The notes below the pieces were generated by a model. That model was given only the letters and a program-made list of their open reading frames with translations. It ran no database searches and was not told the DNA's origin. From positions 868,001-932,000 of the forward strand of contig CAWFCG010000003.1 in the NCBI GenBank assembly GCA_963814315.1: 64,000 nucleotides of DNA, given 5' to 3'. Shown here piece by piece: positions 16,496-24,978 of this stretch; within the stretch, counting starts at the first letter, position 1; each line of letters begins with the position of its first letter. The stretch is from JAFMJV01 sp963814315 (GTDB lineage: Bacteria > Chloroflexota > Limnocylindria > Limnocylindrales > CSP1-4). A program made the position numbers and the translations under genes.

Positions 16496-17826
16496 TGTCT
16501 GAGTCCAGGACATAGGTGACAACTGATAGGTGACAGGTGCGTCGGGACATGCGTGACAGTCCGATGCATGTCGAAGCACCGGGTGGCCGTCCTCAAGGTC
16601 GTCACGAACCAGTCGTCCGTCACCGCCGCCGCAGCCGAGGTCGGCCTCAGCCGGGGACACCTGCACCGGCTCCTGCGCCGGTACCGCGAGGGCGGTCTCG
16701 AAGCGGTCGAGCCGCGCTCGAGGCGGCCACGCAGCAACCCCGGCCGGACGCCCGAGGCGGTGCGTGAGCGCATCGTCGCGCTGCGCACCGAGCTCGCGGC
16801 GCAGGGCCTCGACGCCGGGCCGGTGACGATCGCCTGGCATCTCGAGCGCGAGGGCCTGCGCGCACCATCGACCTCGACGGTCCGGCGCATCCTCGGTGCC
16901 GCGGGCCTGGTCACGCCGCAGCCGCACAAGCGCCCACGCAGCTCGTGGATCCGCTTCGAGGCCGCGGCGCCCAACGAGGTCTGGCAGTCCGACATGACCC
17001 ACTGGCGCCTTGCGGACGGGACCGAGGTCGAGATCTGCTCGTGGCTCGACGACCACTCCCGCTACCTGCTCGGAGCCACGGCCTTCGGTCGGGTCGACGG
17101 CGACGACGTGGTGGCCACGTTCTGCGCGGCTGGCGAGGAGTACGGCTGGCCCGCGGCCACGCTCACCGACAACGGCGCGATCTACACCTCGCGCTTCACC
17201 GGCGGGCGCAACGCCTTCGAGCACCTGCTCGCCTGGCTCGGCATCCGCCAGAAGAACGGGGCGCCCGGGCATCCCCAGACCCAGGGCAAGATCGAGCGCT
17301 TCCACCAGACCCTCAAGCGCTGGCTCGGGCAGCGACCGACAGCGCGGACCATCGAGGAGCTGCAGGGCCAGCTCGACGCCTTCCGCCTCGCCTACGACGA
17401 GGAGCGGCCGCACCGGGCCATCGGGCGCCGCACCCCGGGCGAGGCCTACCGAGCGACGCCCAAGGCGCTGCCGGCTGGTCCTCGCGCCCGGGGCCACCTC
17501 CGCCTGCGCTACGACGTCGCCGACAAGAAGGGCGCCATCACCCTGCGCCGGGCCGGCCGCCTGCACCACCTCAAGATCGGGGCTGCCCATGCCCGGCGTC
17601 GCGTCCTCGCCATCATCGATGAGCGCGAGGTGACCGTCGTCGACCTCGGCACCGGTGAGGTCCTCTCGAGCCACCTGATCGAGCCTGGCCGCGGCTACTG
17701 GCGCAACCAACGACGAGACCCCGGCCGATGGCCGGGGTCCCAAGCGACTCGATGACGTCAGGGCCAGGACTTCGGCTGTCACCGATGTCCCGACTCATGT
17801 GTCACCTATGTCGCGACTCATGACAA
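16496..17826 (+). mobile_element. IS481-type insertion sequence
   Basis: A 1.33-kb element with one transposase gene and related ends. The left end reads TGTCTGAGTCCAGGACATAG (16496-16515) and the right end, read inward, TGTCATGAGTCGCGACATAG (17825 leftward), both continuing GTGACA. Each end carries a second inner copy of the motif (GTCGGGACATGCGTGACA at 16541-16558; its right counterpart at 17777-17794), consistent with double transposase-binding sites. A 15-bp direct repeat flanks the element. One extra A at 17826 separates the right end from the duplication. Confidence 0.88.
16568..17755 (+). CDS. IS481-family DDE transposase
   Basis: A 395-residue transposase. Residues 1-60 form a helix-turn-helix (VTAAAAEVGLSRGHLHRLLR), residues 60-115 a second HTH_21-like segment, and about 135-290 the integrase core with catalytic residues Asp142 (WQSDMTH), Asp201 (LTDNGAIY) and Glu243 (GKIERFHQ). 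A C-terminal beta-rich tail (residues 310-390) follows. The start is ATG 16568; a GTG five codons earlier is possible. Reading frame is intact and the ends are recognisable, so the element may still be active. It is the only complete transposase gene in the window. Confidence 0.92.
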   Translation: MSKHRVAVLKVVTNQSSVTAAAAEVGLSRGHLHRLLRRYREGGLEAVEPRSRRPRSNPGRTPEAVRERIVALRTELAAQGLDAGPVTIAWHLEREGLRAPSTSTVRRILGAAGLVTPQPHKRPRSSWIRFEAAAPNEVWQSDMTHWRLADGTEVEICSWLDDHSRYLLGATAFGRVDGDDVVATFCAAGEEYGWPAATLTDNGAIYTSRFTGGRNAFEHLLAWLGIRQKNGAPGHPQTQGKIERFHQTLKRWLGQRPTARTIEELQGQLDAFRLAYDEERPHRAIGRRTPGEAYRATPKALPAGPRARGHLRLRYDVADKKGAITLRRAGRLHHLKIGAAHARRRVLAIIDEREVTVVDLGTGEVLSSHLIEPGRGYWRNQRRDPGRWPGSQATR

Positions 17827-17904
17827 TGGCGCGCCCGGAGGGATTTCGAACCCCCGACCCTCTGATCCGAAGTCAGATGCTCTGATCCACTGAGCTACGG
17901 GCGC
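17827..17904 (-). tRNA. tRNA-Arg (anticodon TCG)
   Basis: Read on the minus strand the gene starts GCGCCCGTAGCTC and folds into a full cloverleaf: acceptor GCGCCCG/CGGGCGC, discriminator G, encoded CCA (17827-17829), anticodon stem TCTGA/TCAGA with loop CTTCGGA. The T-loop reads TTCGAAAT between stems GGGGG and CCCTC, eight bases where seven are standard, so the gene is one base longer than usual (78 with CCA). The IS481 insertion sits 15 bases inside the original 3' end, but the target duplication restores the tail. It may be functional, with the odd T-loop as a caution. Confidence 0.85.
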
Positions 17905-18051
17905 GCGACCGCAAGTATCGCATCGTTGAGCTGCCATGCGGATGTGAGCCTCGGAGATGGCCAGGTCACGTATGCGACATGGAGAGGATGAGACCATCAG
18001 CACTCCGATTGCGACTTGGGAGGGAGACTCGATGGACAAGGACCTGCAGCG

Positions 18052-18617
18052 ATGCCCAGCAAGCGCACCGACCCCGTCCTCCGCTCGATCGGCTACTTGC
18101 CGGTGGTCGCGGGCATCCTCAACACGATCTGGATCTTCCTCTGGTACTTCGAGGTATTCGTGCTGACGGTGCCAGTCATGCTCGGGCTCCTGGCCACCCT
18201 CATCGCCATCCACGGGCGCTTCGGCCGAGCCGCCAGTCCGGTGGAATTGGTCGCTGGGTCGTGGCCCTACCTTTCTCGGTCTACCTCGGCTGGATCACCG
18301 TGGCCACCATCGCCAACATCTCCCAGATGCCGTACCGCGCGGGCTATCGTGGCGCGCCACTGGGCGAGGAGCTATGGGCGGTGATCATCCTGGCCACGGG
18401 TGTCGCCATCGCCGTCATCATGCTGCTGCGCGAGTTCGACTGGGCCTACGCGCTCGTCATCGTCTGGGCCTACGTAGGTATCGCGGCGAAGCAGGAGCCA
18501 GTGCTGGTGGTCGGCGTGGCGCTGGCGGGCGCTGTCATCGTGGCCGTCGCGATCGGCTACGTCGCGCTGGTGCGTTCCCGACGGGTCGAGCGACAGGACG
18601 TGGCGTCGTCCGCCTGA
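18052..18617 (+). pseudogene. Broken TspO/tryptophan-rich sensory-like membrane protein gene
   Basis: Two frames together encode the C-terminal two thirds of a tryptophan-rich sensory-like (TspO/MBR-type) protein. The first frame gives VVAGILNTIWIFLWYFEVF and later LLATLIAIHGRFGRAASPVE; the second resumes with RWVVALPFSVYLGWITVATI and continues through EFDWAYALVIVWAYVGIA to the stop at 18617. The switch lies at about 18241-18256 (GTGGAATTGGTCGCTGG). Relatives have about 100 more N-terminal residues with the first helices; these are missing, so the gene looks both 5'-truncated and frameshifted. It starts 150 bases from the disrupted tRNA-Arg. The frameshift alone could be a sequence error; the truncation could not. 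Confidence 0.7.
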
Positions 18618-18671
18618 GGAGCCAGGCCCGACCCCAGCTCCTGGCGGATCCCGGCACCGCGCGGCGTCGAC

Positions 18672-19940
18672 CTATCGGGCAGCGTCGACCTGGAACGCCA
18701 CCAGTGCCTGCGTGGCCGGGCGTTGGCGCCCATCGGACGGCCGATTGGCTACCACGAACTCACCGCTCTTGAGGTTCCGTCGTGCCATGACGGTGGAGCC
18801 GCCGCCATCGAGGTTGAACGACTGCCTGGCTCCAAGCGAAGTCATCAACTGTCCCATCTCGGCGAGCGTCACGCCGACGCTATAGCCGGACCGGCCGTCA
18901 ACGGTGATCATCAGGACGCGGCCATCAGCGGTGACCCCGACGCCGGTCCTGGGGTGCCGCTGCACGCTCGGGGGATACTGCGCCCGCGATGGCGCGGCTA
19001 CCTTGCCGTCTCGCGCGGTGAACTGGTTGCCGCCCACCGCCTCGGTGATGTCGGACCAACCTCCGGCCGCCTCGATGGTTCCACCACAGCGTTCATCGAC
19101 CTTGCGCACCACGCTCGTCATGAGGTCCATGTGCTGGCCGACTCGCAATTGGTACACCCACTTCGCGGCGGGGTTCTTCACCGAGAGGACCGCCTGACCA
19201 GCTCGGAGCTTGGTGTTTCCAGCACCCCGCCGAACAGCGATCACCTTCGTCTGCTGGGTGTCGTTGGGGCGGACGATGTCCTCCAGCTCCAGCACGACCT
19301 CGATGCCGCCCGCTTTGGTGCGGGTGCTCGACGCGAAGCGCTTGGTGAAGAGCACCACCTTGCCATCATCACGATGCGTGTTGACCCGATGGATCTGCTT
19401 CTCGACCTGTTTTCCGGGAATTCGCACCCAGACGTGCGTACGGACATCCCCGATGCGGGCGCTGCCATCGGCGTCGATGCCGAGGGTCGGCCGCGTGCAG
19501 GCCTGTGCCAGCAGCAGCTCTCCGCCTGAGACGGCCATCGATTGTGGTGCGGCGTAGGCATCGACGCGATCGCGAGTCGACATGTCGCCGTTGGTCGCGA
19601 CCATGGCCAGCCGACCGGGCCGGCTCTTGCGGATGGCCATCTTGCTCACGACGTCACGCTTGACGACGCGGTCGTTCGAGAGGACGGACATCAGCTGCAC
19701 ACCGTCCAGGAGCGGCTCCACGGTCGCCACGCGTACCGACTGACGGAGACCACCGGTCGTCGTCATTGTGCCGACTTCGTACTGGATCCCCGGCGCCAAC
19801 TGCACCGTGCTCGACGGCTTGAACGGCTTCGTGATGGAGGCCTCAGCGGCCGACGCGAACGAGCCCGCCACAAGTGACAAGGTGAGACCGATCACGGCGA
19901 TACGGCCGCAACGCCGCTGGGACATCGATAGCGATTTCAT
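18672..19940 (-). CDS. Exported phosphodiester glycosidase (NAGPA/DUF2233 domain) protein
   Basis: A 422-residue secreted protein. Residues 1-36 are a signal peptide (CGRIAVIGLTLSLVAGSFAS, AEA). The C-terminal half matches the phosphodiester glycosidase (NAGPA) domain: GVGVTADGRVLMITVDG, the TLAEMGQLMTSLGARQSFNL region and DGGGSTVMARR, where Asp-Gly-Gly-Gly-Ser is the family hallmark. Such enzymes cleave sugar phosphodiesters, often in wall or capsule polymers. I chose ATG 19940 because it places the signal peptide at the N-terminus; the frame is open to 20030. Confidence 0.85.
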   Translation of the reverse strand: MKSLSMSQRRCGRIAVIGLTLSLVAGSFASAAEASITKPFKPSSTVQLAPGIQYEVGTMTTTGGLRQSVRVATVEPLLDGVQLMSVLSNDRVVKRDVVSKMAIRKSRPGRLAMVATNGDMSTRDRVDAYAAPQSMAVSGGELLLAQACTRPTLGIDADGSARIGDVRTHVWVRIPGKQVEKQIHRVNTHRDDGKVVLFTKRFASSTRTKAGGIEVVLELEDIVRPNDTQQTKVIAVRRGAGNTKLRAGQAVLSVKNPAAKWVYQLRVGQHMDLMTSVVRKVDERCGGTIEAAGGWSDITEAVGGNQFTARDGKVAAPSRAQYPPSVQRHPRTGVGVTADGRVLMITVDGRSGYSVGVTLAEMGQLMTSLGARQSFNLDGGGSTVMARRNLKSGEFVVANRPSDGRQRPATQALVAFQVDAAR

Positions 19941-20070
19941 GACGGAAAGGGTCGCTCGTGAGCCGGCCGCAAGCCATGACCCGGAAGTCCGCGACCGCTT
20001 CGCCCGCGTTTCCGCACGACGGTGTGGCATGGTGCGCTCTGGTGGTGACGAGTCCGGTTACGCACTGACC

Positions 20071-20337
20071 CTACCGGCGGGGCGGCACCGTCCCCGCCTG
20101 GCCGCGCTGCAGCGCATTGGCTTCAGTGGCGGCGACGATGGCCGCAGCCACGGCGCGGTCGACGATCTGCACACGATCGGCATCGAAGGTATGGATGCTG
20201 CCGTCGGTGGTGACACACACGGCTTGGGTGACCGTGCCCGTGACATCCGACCAACTGCTGACGAGGTCGATGACGCTGACGGGATAGCCGTTGGGATCGG
20301 AACCGCCGGGATGATAGATGGCGGCCAGTGGGCTCAT
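20071..20337 (-). CDS. Small hypothetical protein
   Basis: An 88-residue soluble protein, start fixed by GAGGAG about eight bases before ATG 20337. It reads MSPLAAIYHPGGSDPNGYPV and then predicted beta-strands with SWSDVTGTVTQAVCVTTDG, IHTFDADRVQIVDRAVA. No known family recognised. It lies 43 bases after the membrane protein gene at 20381 on the same strand, so the two probably form a pair. Confidence 0.6.
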   Translation of the reverse strand: MSPLAAIYHPGGSDPNGYPVSVIDLVSSWSDVTGTVTQAVCVTTDGSIHTFDADRVQIVDRAVAAAIVAATEANALQRGQAGTVPPRR

Positions 20338-20380
20338 GCTCGCGCTCCTCGTGCGTGGTCTGGTCCACCAAAGGCTAGCG

Positions 20381-20776
20381 TCAGCGCGCCGCGGATGCTG
20401 GTTCGGCGATCGATCGCGAGTCGCTCTTGGTGCGCTTCTCGGCACCAGCCAGGAGCACGCCCCAGAAGACGCCGCCCTGTGCGGCCAGCCCCATCTGTAC
20501 CAGCAGGCTCGCCTCCGCCATGGCGCCGATCTCTCGCCAGACGGCTGGAAACACCACCAGCGCGATCAGGCAGGCCAGTGCCACCCAGGCCCGGTTCAGC
20601 TCGATGGTGATGGGCGACCCGCTCCGCGCCATGGCCACGGCTTCCGATAGCAGCACGCCCAGCACCACCACGCCGTACAGCAGCACCTGCTGCAGGAGTG
20701 GCATCTCCGCCCCGGAGGCCGGCCCGATCGGGGCGAGAGCTCCATTCAGGTCGAACCAGCTCAGCAACGCATCCAT
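20381..20776 (-). CDS. Hypothetical membrane protein
   Basis: A 131-residue protein with three hydrophobic segments: about residues 28-47 (LLQQVLLYGVVVLGVLLSEA), 63-80 (WVALACLIALVVFPAVW) and 90-112. A basic C-terminal tail (EKRTKSDSR) would be cytoplasmic. AGGAGG lies six bases before ATG. Family unknown; likely co-transcribed with the small gene downstream. Confidence 0.6.
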   Translation of the reverse strand: MDALLSWFDLNGALAPIGPASGAEMPLLQQVLLYGVVVLGVLLSEAVAMARSGSPITIELNRAWVALACLIALVVFPAVWREIGAMAEASLLVQMGLAAQGGVFWGVLLAGAEKRTKSDSRSIAEPASAAR

Positions 20777-20947
20777 CGCACCCTCCTCTCATGGTGACCG
20801 CTCATGGCGGCCCAAGCCATGCCACCGCGGGACGGTGCCTACGGTCAACACGCAGGACTGCGTATCCCCACAGGTGCGCCCCACATGTGCCGCGCCACGA
20901 GTGCCGCCCCCCACACGCCGCGCCCGACGATGTCGGAGCGGCTGCCC

Positions 20948-21367
20948 TCAGCGGCGGCGGGGCGGGATGAGAGAGGCGATGACCATGACGACACCGAGCG
21001 CGACCGCAACCATCGGCCAAACCTGGCCAAGGTCGAGATCGAGAGCGATCTGGTCGCCGAAGAGGATCCAGACCCCAAGCAGCACGAGGACCAGCCCGAT
21101 GATGGCCGCACCGGCACCACCTCGGCCGCGTCGAGCATCGGCCGGCGGTCGTGTCCCGGCCGCTTGCTGCTGGGCATACCAAGCTTGCTGCTGGGCATAC
21201 CAAGCGGCCTGCTGCTGGGCAAGGTTCGAATCTGGAGGCTGCCCGTAGGGGTCACCGCCTCCGCCGAAGTACGGGTCGCTGGGCTGCGGCGCCTGCGCGT
21301 ACGGATCGGCGGCGCCATGGCCGTGGTACGGATCCTGCGGCGGCATGCTGCCCCTGTCGTAACTCAT
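20948..21367 (-). CDS. Gln/Tyr/Pro-rich membrane protein with DUF5668-like tail
   Basis: A 139-residue protein. Residues 1-75 are low-complexity, rich in Pro, Gly, Tyr and Gln (DPYAQAPQPSDPY, AAWYAQQQAWYAQQQAAG), likely cytoplasmic and disordered. Residues 88-135 form two membrane helices (AAIIGLVLVLLGVWILFG and VWPMVAVALGVVMVIASLI) like the LiaF/DUF5668 transmembrane unit. Its ATG overlaps the stop of the upstream LiaF-like gene by four bases, so they are coupled and may act together in the envelope stress response. Function is not established. Confidence 0.75.
   Translation of the reverse strand: MSYDRGSMPPQDPYHGHGAADPYAQAPQPSDPYFGGGGDPYGQPPDSNLAQQQAAWYAQQQAWYAQQQAAGTRPPADARRGRGGAGAAIIGLVLVLLGVWILFGDQIALDLDLGQVWPMVAVALGVVMVIASLIPPRRR
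21164..21214 (-). repeat. Direct repeats coding the QQQ-AWYA segment
   Basis: A 21-base unit containing GCTGCTGGGCATACCAAGC occurs twice in full and once in part, encoding (A)WYAQQQ repeats of the preceding protein. The two full copies are almost identical, so the tract may vary in copy number among strains. Confidence 0.65.
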
Positions 21368-22401
21368 GAGCAGGTCTCCGGGCGCTCGACCGAAAGGGAG
21401 GAGAGGTTGCTGTCGATGGCCAGGACGATACCCTCCCCGGCTACAGCGGCGTCTGGCAAGTCCCACCGCCCGGGACTGGTCTCCTGGAGGCCGCTGCTCG
21501 CGAGGTCGTCGCTGGAGCCGGCCGCATCCAGCTGGACCTGGAGTGGAGCGCCGGCAGGGATGCAGACCGTGAGCGAGGAAGCATTCAGGGTGACATCTCC
21601 TCGCAGCAACCCATCAGGCAAGATCAGCCGACCCTTGGAGGCGTTGAGCGATAACTCCACATCGGCCTGACTCGGTGTGAGCGCATCCGCCAGGTCGACC
21701 GTCGCGACCGAGGCGTTGAGCGTTCCCCTGACACGAGTCAGCGGGCCCGCGCCGAGTCGGAGGTCAGCCTTGACGCCATCAAGGGTGGCGGCCACGATCA
21801 GCGCCGCCGACGCCGGCACCTGGACGCTCCAGTCGCTCGGCTGCTGGCGTCCCAGGAACGGGAGATCCCCGCTGCCATCCTGGACCACACCAAGATAGGA
21901 TGTCGCGCCATCAAGGTCGCGCTCGCGGATCGACGGTGCATCGTCGAGTGCGTGGGCAGCCTGCAGCCCCCAGCTCGCCTCCGCGGCGCGCGTGATCGCC
22001 AGTTCCCCGCAGGCGAGCGAGATGTATAGCTCGAACGCGTCAGGGTTGGCGACACTCCCCTGCGTGGTGCTGGCCGGCCCCGCATCGTCGGCCCCGCAGG
22101 TACCGACGACCACTGCGGGGATGACGCCCTGCAGGTCGTCGATGTCATCGTCCGGGAGTGCCACCACGGCCGCACCGATGAGGATGCCGAAGGTGGCCGC
22201 CACGAGCGCGCCACCGAACCAGGCTAACGGCGTCCAGCGCAAGATCAGACCCAAGCCGATCCCGACCAGGATCAGTGGCCACAGCTGGCCGAGCTCACGG
22301 GCGATGTCCGAGGCGAGCCAGCCTCGGTCCACGGCCAACGGGATGCCGCCGAGCGCGATGAGGAAGACACCCCAGTTCAGGAGGCTCCGATTGATGCGCA
22401 T
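21364..22401 (-). CDS. LiaF-like membrane/beta-helical envelope protein
   Basis: A 345-residue protein. The first 90 residues hold about four short hydrophobic segments (LLNWGVFLIALGGIPLAV, LWPLILVGIGLGLILRW), as in the LiaF/DUF5668 membrane domain. The rest is strand-rich with regularly spaced ADLRLGAGPLTRVRGTLNAS, VELSLNASKGRLILPDG and VTLNASSLTVCIPAG, like the cell-wall-active-antibiotics response (DUF2154-type) beta-helix. It probably senses or adjusts envelope stress together with the downstream small membrane protein. TAGACT (minus, 22411-22416) nine bases before ATG and no ribosome site suggest a leaderless start. Confidence 0.8.
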   Translation of the reverse strand: MRINRSLLNWGVFLIALGGIPLAVDRGWLASDIARELGQLWPLILVGIGLGLILRWTPLAWFGGALVAATFGILIGAAVVALPDDDIDDLQGVIPAVVVGTCGADDAGPASTTQGSVANPDAFELYISLACGELAITRAAEASWGLQAAHALDDAPSIRERDLDGATSYLGVVQDGSGDLPFLGRQQPSDWSVQVPASAALIVAATLDGVKADLRLGAGPLTRVRGTLNASVATVDLADALTPSQADVELSLNASKGRLILPDGLLRGDVTLNASSLTVCIPAGAPLQVQLDAAGSSDDLASSGLQETSPGRWDLPDAAVAGEGIVLAIDSNLSSLSVERPETCS

Positions 22402-22440
22402 GACGCCTGTAGTCTACTGAAAGGCGTCGCCGTACGGTGC

Positions 22441-23244
22441 TCAGGCTGGAGCCGGCAGGTCTCGCCTGGGAAAGCGATACCAGGCGAGGCCGATGAAGAC
22501 GCTCGCAAACAGCACCATCACGGCGATGTCTCCAGGGGCCAGACCGCCATCGAGGACATTCTTCGCCTTCAACAGGTTGAACATCGAGTAGTCCTGGAGC
22601 CAGCTCGCGTCGGGCCAGATGGACCCGATGGCGAAGGCCAGGTAGTTGAGCAGGACGAAGACCGCCGGGATACCGATGGCCGGTCCTGCCCGATCGGATT
22701 CGACCGATGCCGCGAACGCCAGGGACATGATGGCTACGAAGAGCAGGACGTCCGCGACCCAGAGCTGGGCGAAGCTCGCGAGGCTTACCGCATCCCCGAC
22801 TCCCACCACCAAGATGCTGAGGCTGGTGGTGGCCACCAGCACCGCCGCCAACGCCATGATGAAGAGCACGCCAGCCACGAACAGGGTGGCGTACAGGCCA
22901 TGGCGCGAGATGGGACGTGACAACGTCACCTCCAGCGTTCCCTTCTCGCGTTCACCGGCGATGGCGAGGGCCGGGAATGCCACGGCCATGATGCCCATCA
23001 ACAGCAGTGTGAAGGGGTGCGCAAACCCCATGGCAACCATGCCAGTGAGCGTGAACAAGTCACCGCCGCCGAAATTGGAGAACTGCGCGAACAGCGGAAC
23101 CGTCTGGACGAAGCTGTCGAGGTCCTTGCCGAACGTGGCGTACATCAGCGGCATGATGATGCCCATCAGCATCAACCCCAGGGCGATGACGACCACGCGC
23201 ACCGCATTTGCCGCCAGGGTGCGACGAAAGAGCGCGAGGTTCAC
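22441..23244 (-). CDS. ABC-2-type transporter permease
   Basis: A 267-residue membrane protein with six hydrophobic segments and an ABC-2 organisation: MNLALFRRTLAANAVRVVVIALGL at the N-terminus, then a large outer loop. The middle segment GEREKGTLEVTLSRPISRHGLY is the classic cytoplasmic loop of NatB/YhaP-type exporters. Its start overlaps the ATPase stop by four bases. Cargo unknown; such pairs export drugs, lipids or ions. Confidence 0.88.
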   Translation of the reverse strand: MNLALFRRTLAANAVRVVVIALGLMLMGIIMPLMYATFGKDLDSFVQTVPLFAQFSNFGGGDLFTLTGMVAMGFAHPFTLLLMGIMAVAFPALAIAGEREKGTLEVTLSRPISRHGLYATLFVAGVLFIMALAAVLVATTSLSILVVGVGDAVSLASFAQLWVADVLLFVAIMSLAFAASVESDRAGPAIGIPAVFVLLNYLAFAIGSIWPDASWLQDYSMFNLLKAKNVLDGGLAPGDIAVMVLFASVFIGLAWYRFPRRDLPAPA

Positions 23245-24194
23245 GTCCCTAAACTCGATTCGGCCCGGGTACCGACATCGGCGTCGGCGGCGTAATACTC
23301 CATGAAGGCTTCTTCCAGGCGCGCCGGCTCGATGAGCAGATCGCTGATGGCAACGCCTTGCAAGGCCGCCAGCAATGGCCCCGGGTCTCCCTCAAGCTGG
23401 CAGGCCAGGACATCGTCCCGAAGCTGGACCTCGCTGATGCCCGACACTCGATCGAGGGTGGGCGCTTGCCCGCTGAAGCGGATCTCGACGCGGCGACGGC
23501 GGCGGCTGAGCAACCCGGCTACGTCGGTGAGCGCCACCAGCTCACCCGCGCGCACGATGGCCACACGGTCGCACACACGCTCCACCTCGCTCAGGATGTG
23601 TGAAGAGAAGAAGATGGTGCGTCCGTCGCGCTTGCGATCGCCGACGATGTCGTAGAACGAGCGTTGCATCAGCGGGTCCAGCCCCTCGGTGGGCTCATCG
23701 AGGATGGCCAGCTCCGGGTCGTTCTGGAACGCCTGCACGATGCCGATCTTCTGGCGCATGCCGCGTGAGTAGTCACGGATCTGCCGACCCAGATCACGCT
23801 GACTCAACTCCATGCGCTCGATGAGCTCATCGCGCAGCCGCGCCGGCTGCCCGTCAAGCGCGGCCAGGTAGCGCAGCTGCTCGGCGCCGGTCATGGAATC
23901 GTAGAAGGCGATGCCGCCGGGCAGGTAGCCGGTGCGGCGACGGATCTCCTCGCTTTCAGACGCGATGTCATGTCCGAGGACCTGAGCTCGCCCCGAGGTA
24001 GCGTGCAAGAACCCCAGCAACAGCCGGATAGTGGTGGACTTGCCGGCGCCGTTGGGACCCAGGAACCCAAAGACTTCGCCCTCGTGGACCTCGAGGGACA
24101 GATCGGACAACGCCCGCACCGCAGTGTCTCGGTGGAACGGCGTCCTGCGGCTTCGATAGGTCTTGGTCAGCGCCTGGCTGAAGATGGCAGCCAT
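23241..24194 (-). CDS. ABC exporter ATP-binding protein (CcmA/NatA type)
   Basis: A 317-residue ATPase paired with the ABC-2 permease. Walker A GPNGAGKST, signature YSRGMRQKIGIVQAF, Walker B LAILDEPTEGLDPL and the H-loop SSHILSEVERVCDR are present. The C-terminal 90 residues resemble DUF4162, common to ABC-2 exporters. ATGA overlap with the BioY gene stop suggests coupling of a biotin carrier and an exporter in one message, though this is probably only an operon neighbour relation. Confidence 0.9.
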   Translation of the reverse strand: MAAIFSQALTKTYRSRRTPFHRDTAVRALSDLSLEVHEGEVFGFLGPNGAGKSTTIRLLLGFLHATSGRAQVLGHDIASESEEIRRRTGYLPGGIAFYDSMTGAEQLRYLAALDGQPARLRDELIERMELSQRDLGRQIRDYSRGMRQKIGIVQAFQNDPELAILDEPTEGLDPLMQRSFYDIVGDRKRDGRTIFFSSHILSEVERVCDRVAIVRAGELVALTDVAGLLSRRRRRVEIRFSGQAPTLDRVSGISEVQLRDDVLACQLEGDPGPLLAALQGVAISDLLIEPARLEEAFMEYYAADADVGTRAESSLGT

Positions 24195-24916
24195 CAGGTG
24201 GGTCCGGTCGAGCCTCCCCGTGGCCAGGAGGCACGGTGTCCCGCCAGACGCCAGCCCAGGGGCAGCGCGACAGCCGCCAGCAAGAGTTTCAGCACGTCAC
24301 CAGGTACGAACGGGTACAGGCCGAACGGCAGCACGTCGAGGACGCTGCGCTCGAGCGCCAGTGACAACCAGCCCAGGCCGGCAGCGTAGATGACCAGGGT
24401 GCCGAGCAGCATGGCGCCGAGAGAGCCGCCCAGGCGACGGTCCCAGCCCCGCTGGGCCAGTCCACCGACCAGGGCCGATGCGGCCAGGAACCCGAGCAGG
24501 TAGCCACCGGTCGAGCCGAGCACGATGTGTCCCGAATCGACTGCGGCGAACATCTCCAGGCCCGAACGTTCGAAGGCGAAGACCGGCAGCCCGATGGCGC
24601 CGATCAGCAGGTAGATGGCCGTCGCGCTGATGCCGCGGCGGGCGCCCAGGACGGCACTCGTAAAGAGCACGCCGAACGTCTGCAGTGTGATGGGCACGTA
24701 TGGGTTCTCAGGCACATACAAGCGCCCCAGGCTGACGGCCGGCAGGTCGAAGGCGACACGAGCGCCGAGAATCAGCAGGATCACCCCACCAGCGATGAGC
24801 GCCACGTCGCGCGCCCACGTGGGCGCCCGCGAAGTGAGACGCTCGGGCAGCAGGACGTCTCCGAGGGTGAGGCCTCGTGGCTGGTCGAGGCTTCCGGCAT
24901 GTTGGGCTGTGGTCAT
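24194..24916 (-). CDS. bioY: Biotin transporter BioY
   Basis: A 240-residue membrane S-component for biotin. The family signature GARRGISATAIYLLIGAIGL, PVFAFERSGL, STGGYLLGFLAA and the C-terminal PFVPGDVLKLLLAA are present, with about six helices. A 50-residue basic N-terminus precedes. No EcfA/EcfT partner or biotin synthesis gene is in the window, so BioY either works alone or uses shared ECF modules elsewhere. Start ATG 24916 has TACCAT seven bases upstream (24924-24929) and no ribosome site, arguing for leaderless expression. Confidence 0.92.
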   Translation of the reverse strand: MTTAQHAGSLDQPRGLTLGDVLLPERLTSRAPTWARDVALIAGGVILLILGARVAFDLPAVSLGRLYVPENPYVPITLQTFGVLFTSAVLGARRGISATAIYLLIGAIGLPVFAFERSGLEMFAAVDSGHIVLGSTGGYLLGFLAASALVGGLAQRGWDRRLGGSLGAMLLGTLVIYAAGLGWLSLALERSVLDVLPFGLYPFVPGDVLKLLLAAVALPLGWRLAGHRASWPRGGSTGPT

Positions 24917-24978
24917 CGCGCGGATGGTAGCAGGGCGGACCCACATGCCATCGGCCGTGGGCACCGTAGACTTGACCC
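24917..24978. promoter_or_regulatory. Divergent leaderless promoter pair (bioY / hydrolase)
   Basis: The 62-base gap contains two -10-like elements facing apart: TACCAT on the minus strand (24924-24929), seven bases before the BioY ATG, and TAGACT on the plus strand (24967-24972), six bases before the hydrolase ATG. Neither gene has a ribosome site. There is no room for a BirA-type 40-base operator without overlap. Confidence 0.55.

Noticed and set aside
16481..17841. Genomic-island attL/attR from a tRNA-targeting integrase
   Set aside because: The repeats flush with the IS481-type ends and only a DDE transposase lies between, with no tyrosine or serine recombinase; target duplication explains it.
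17979..18240. Upstream half of the long frame ending at 18617 as coding
   Set aside because: It is the shadow of the other frame, which carries the hydrophobic TspO-like residues; the true coding switches frame near 18250.
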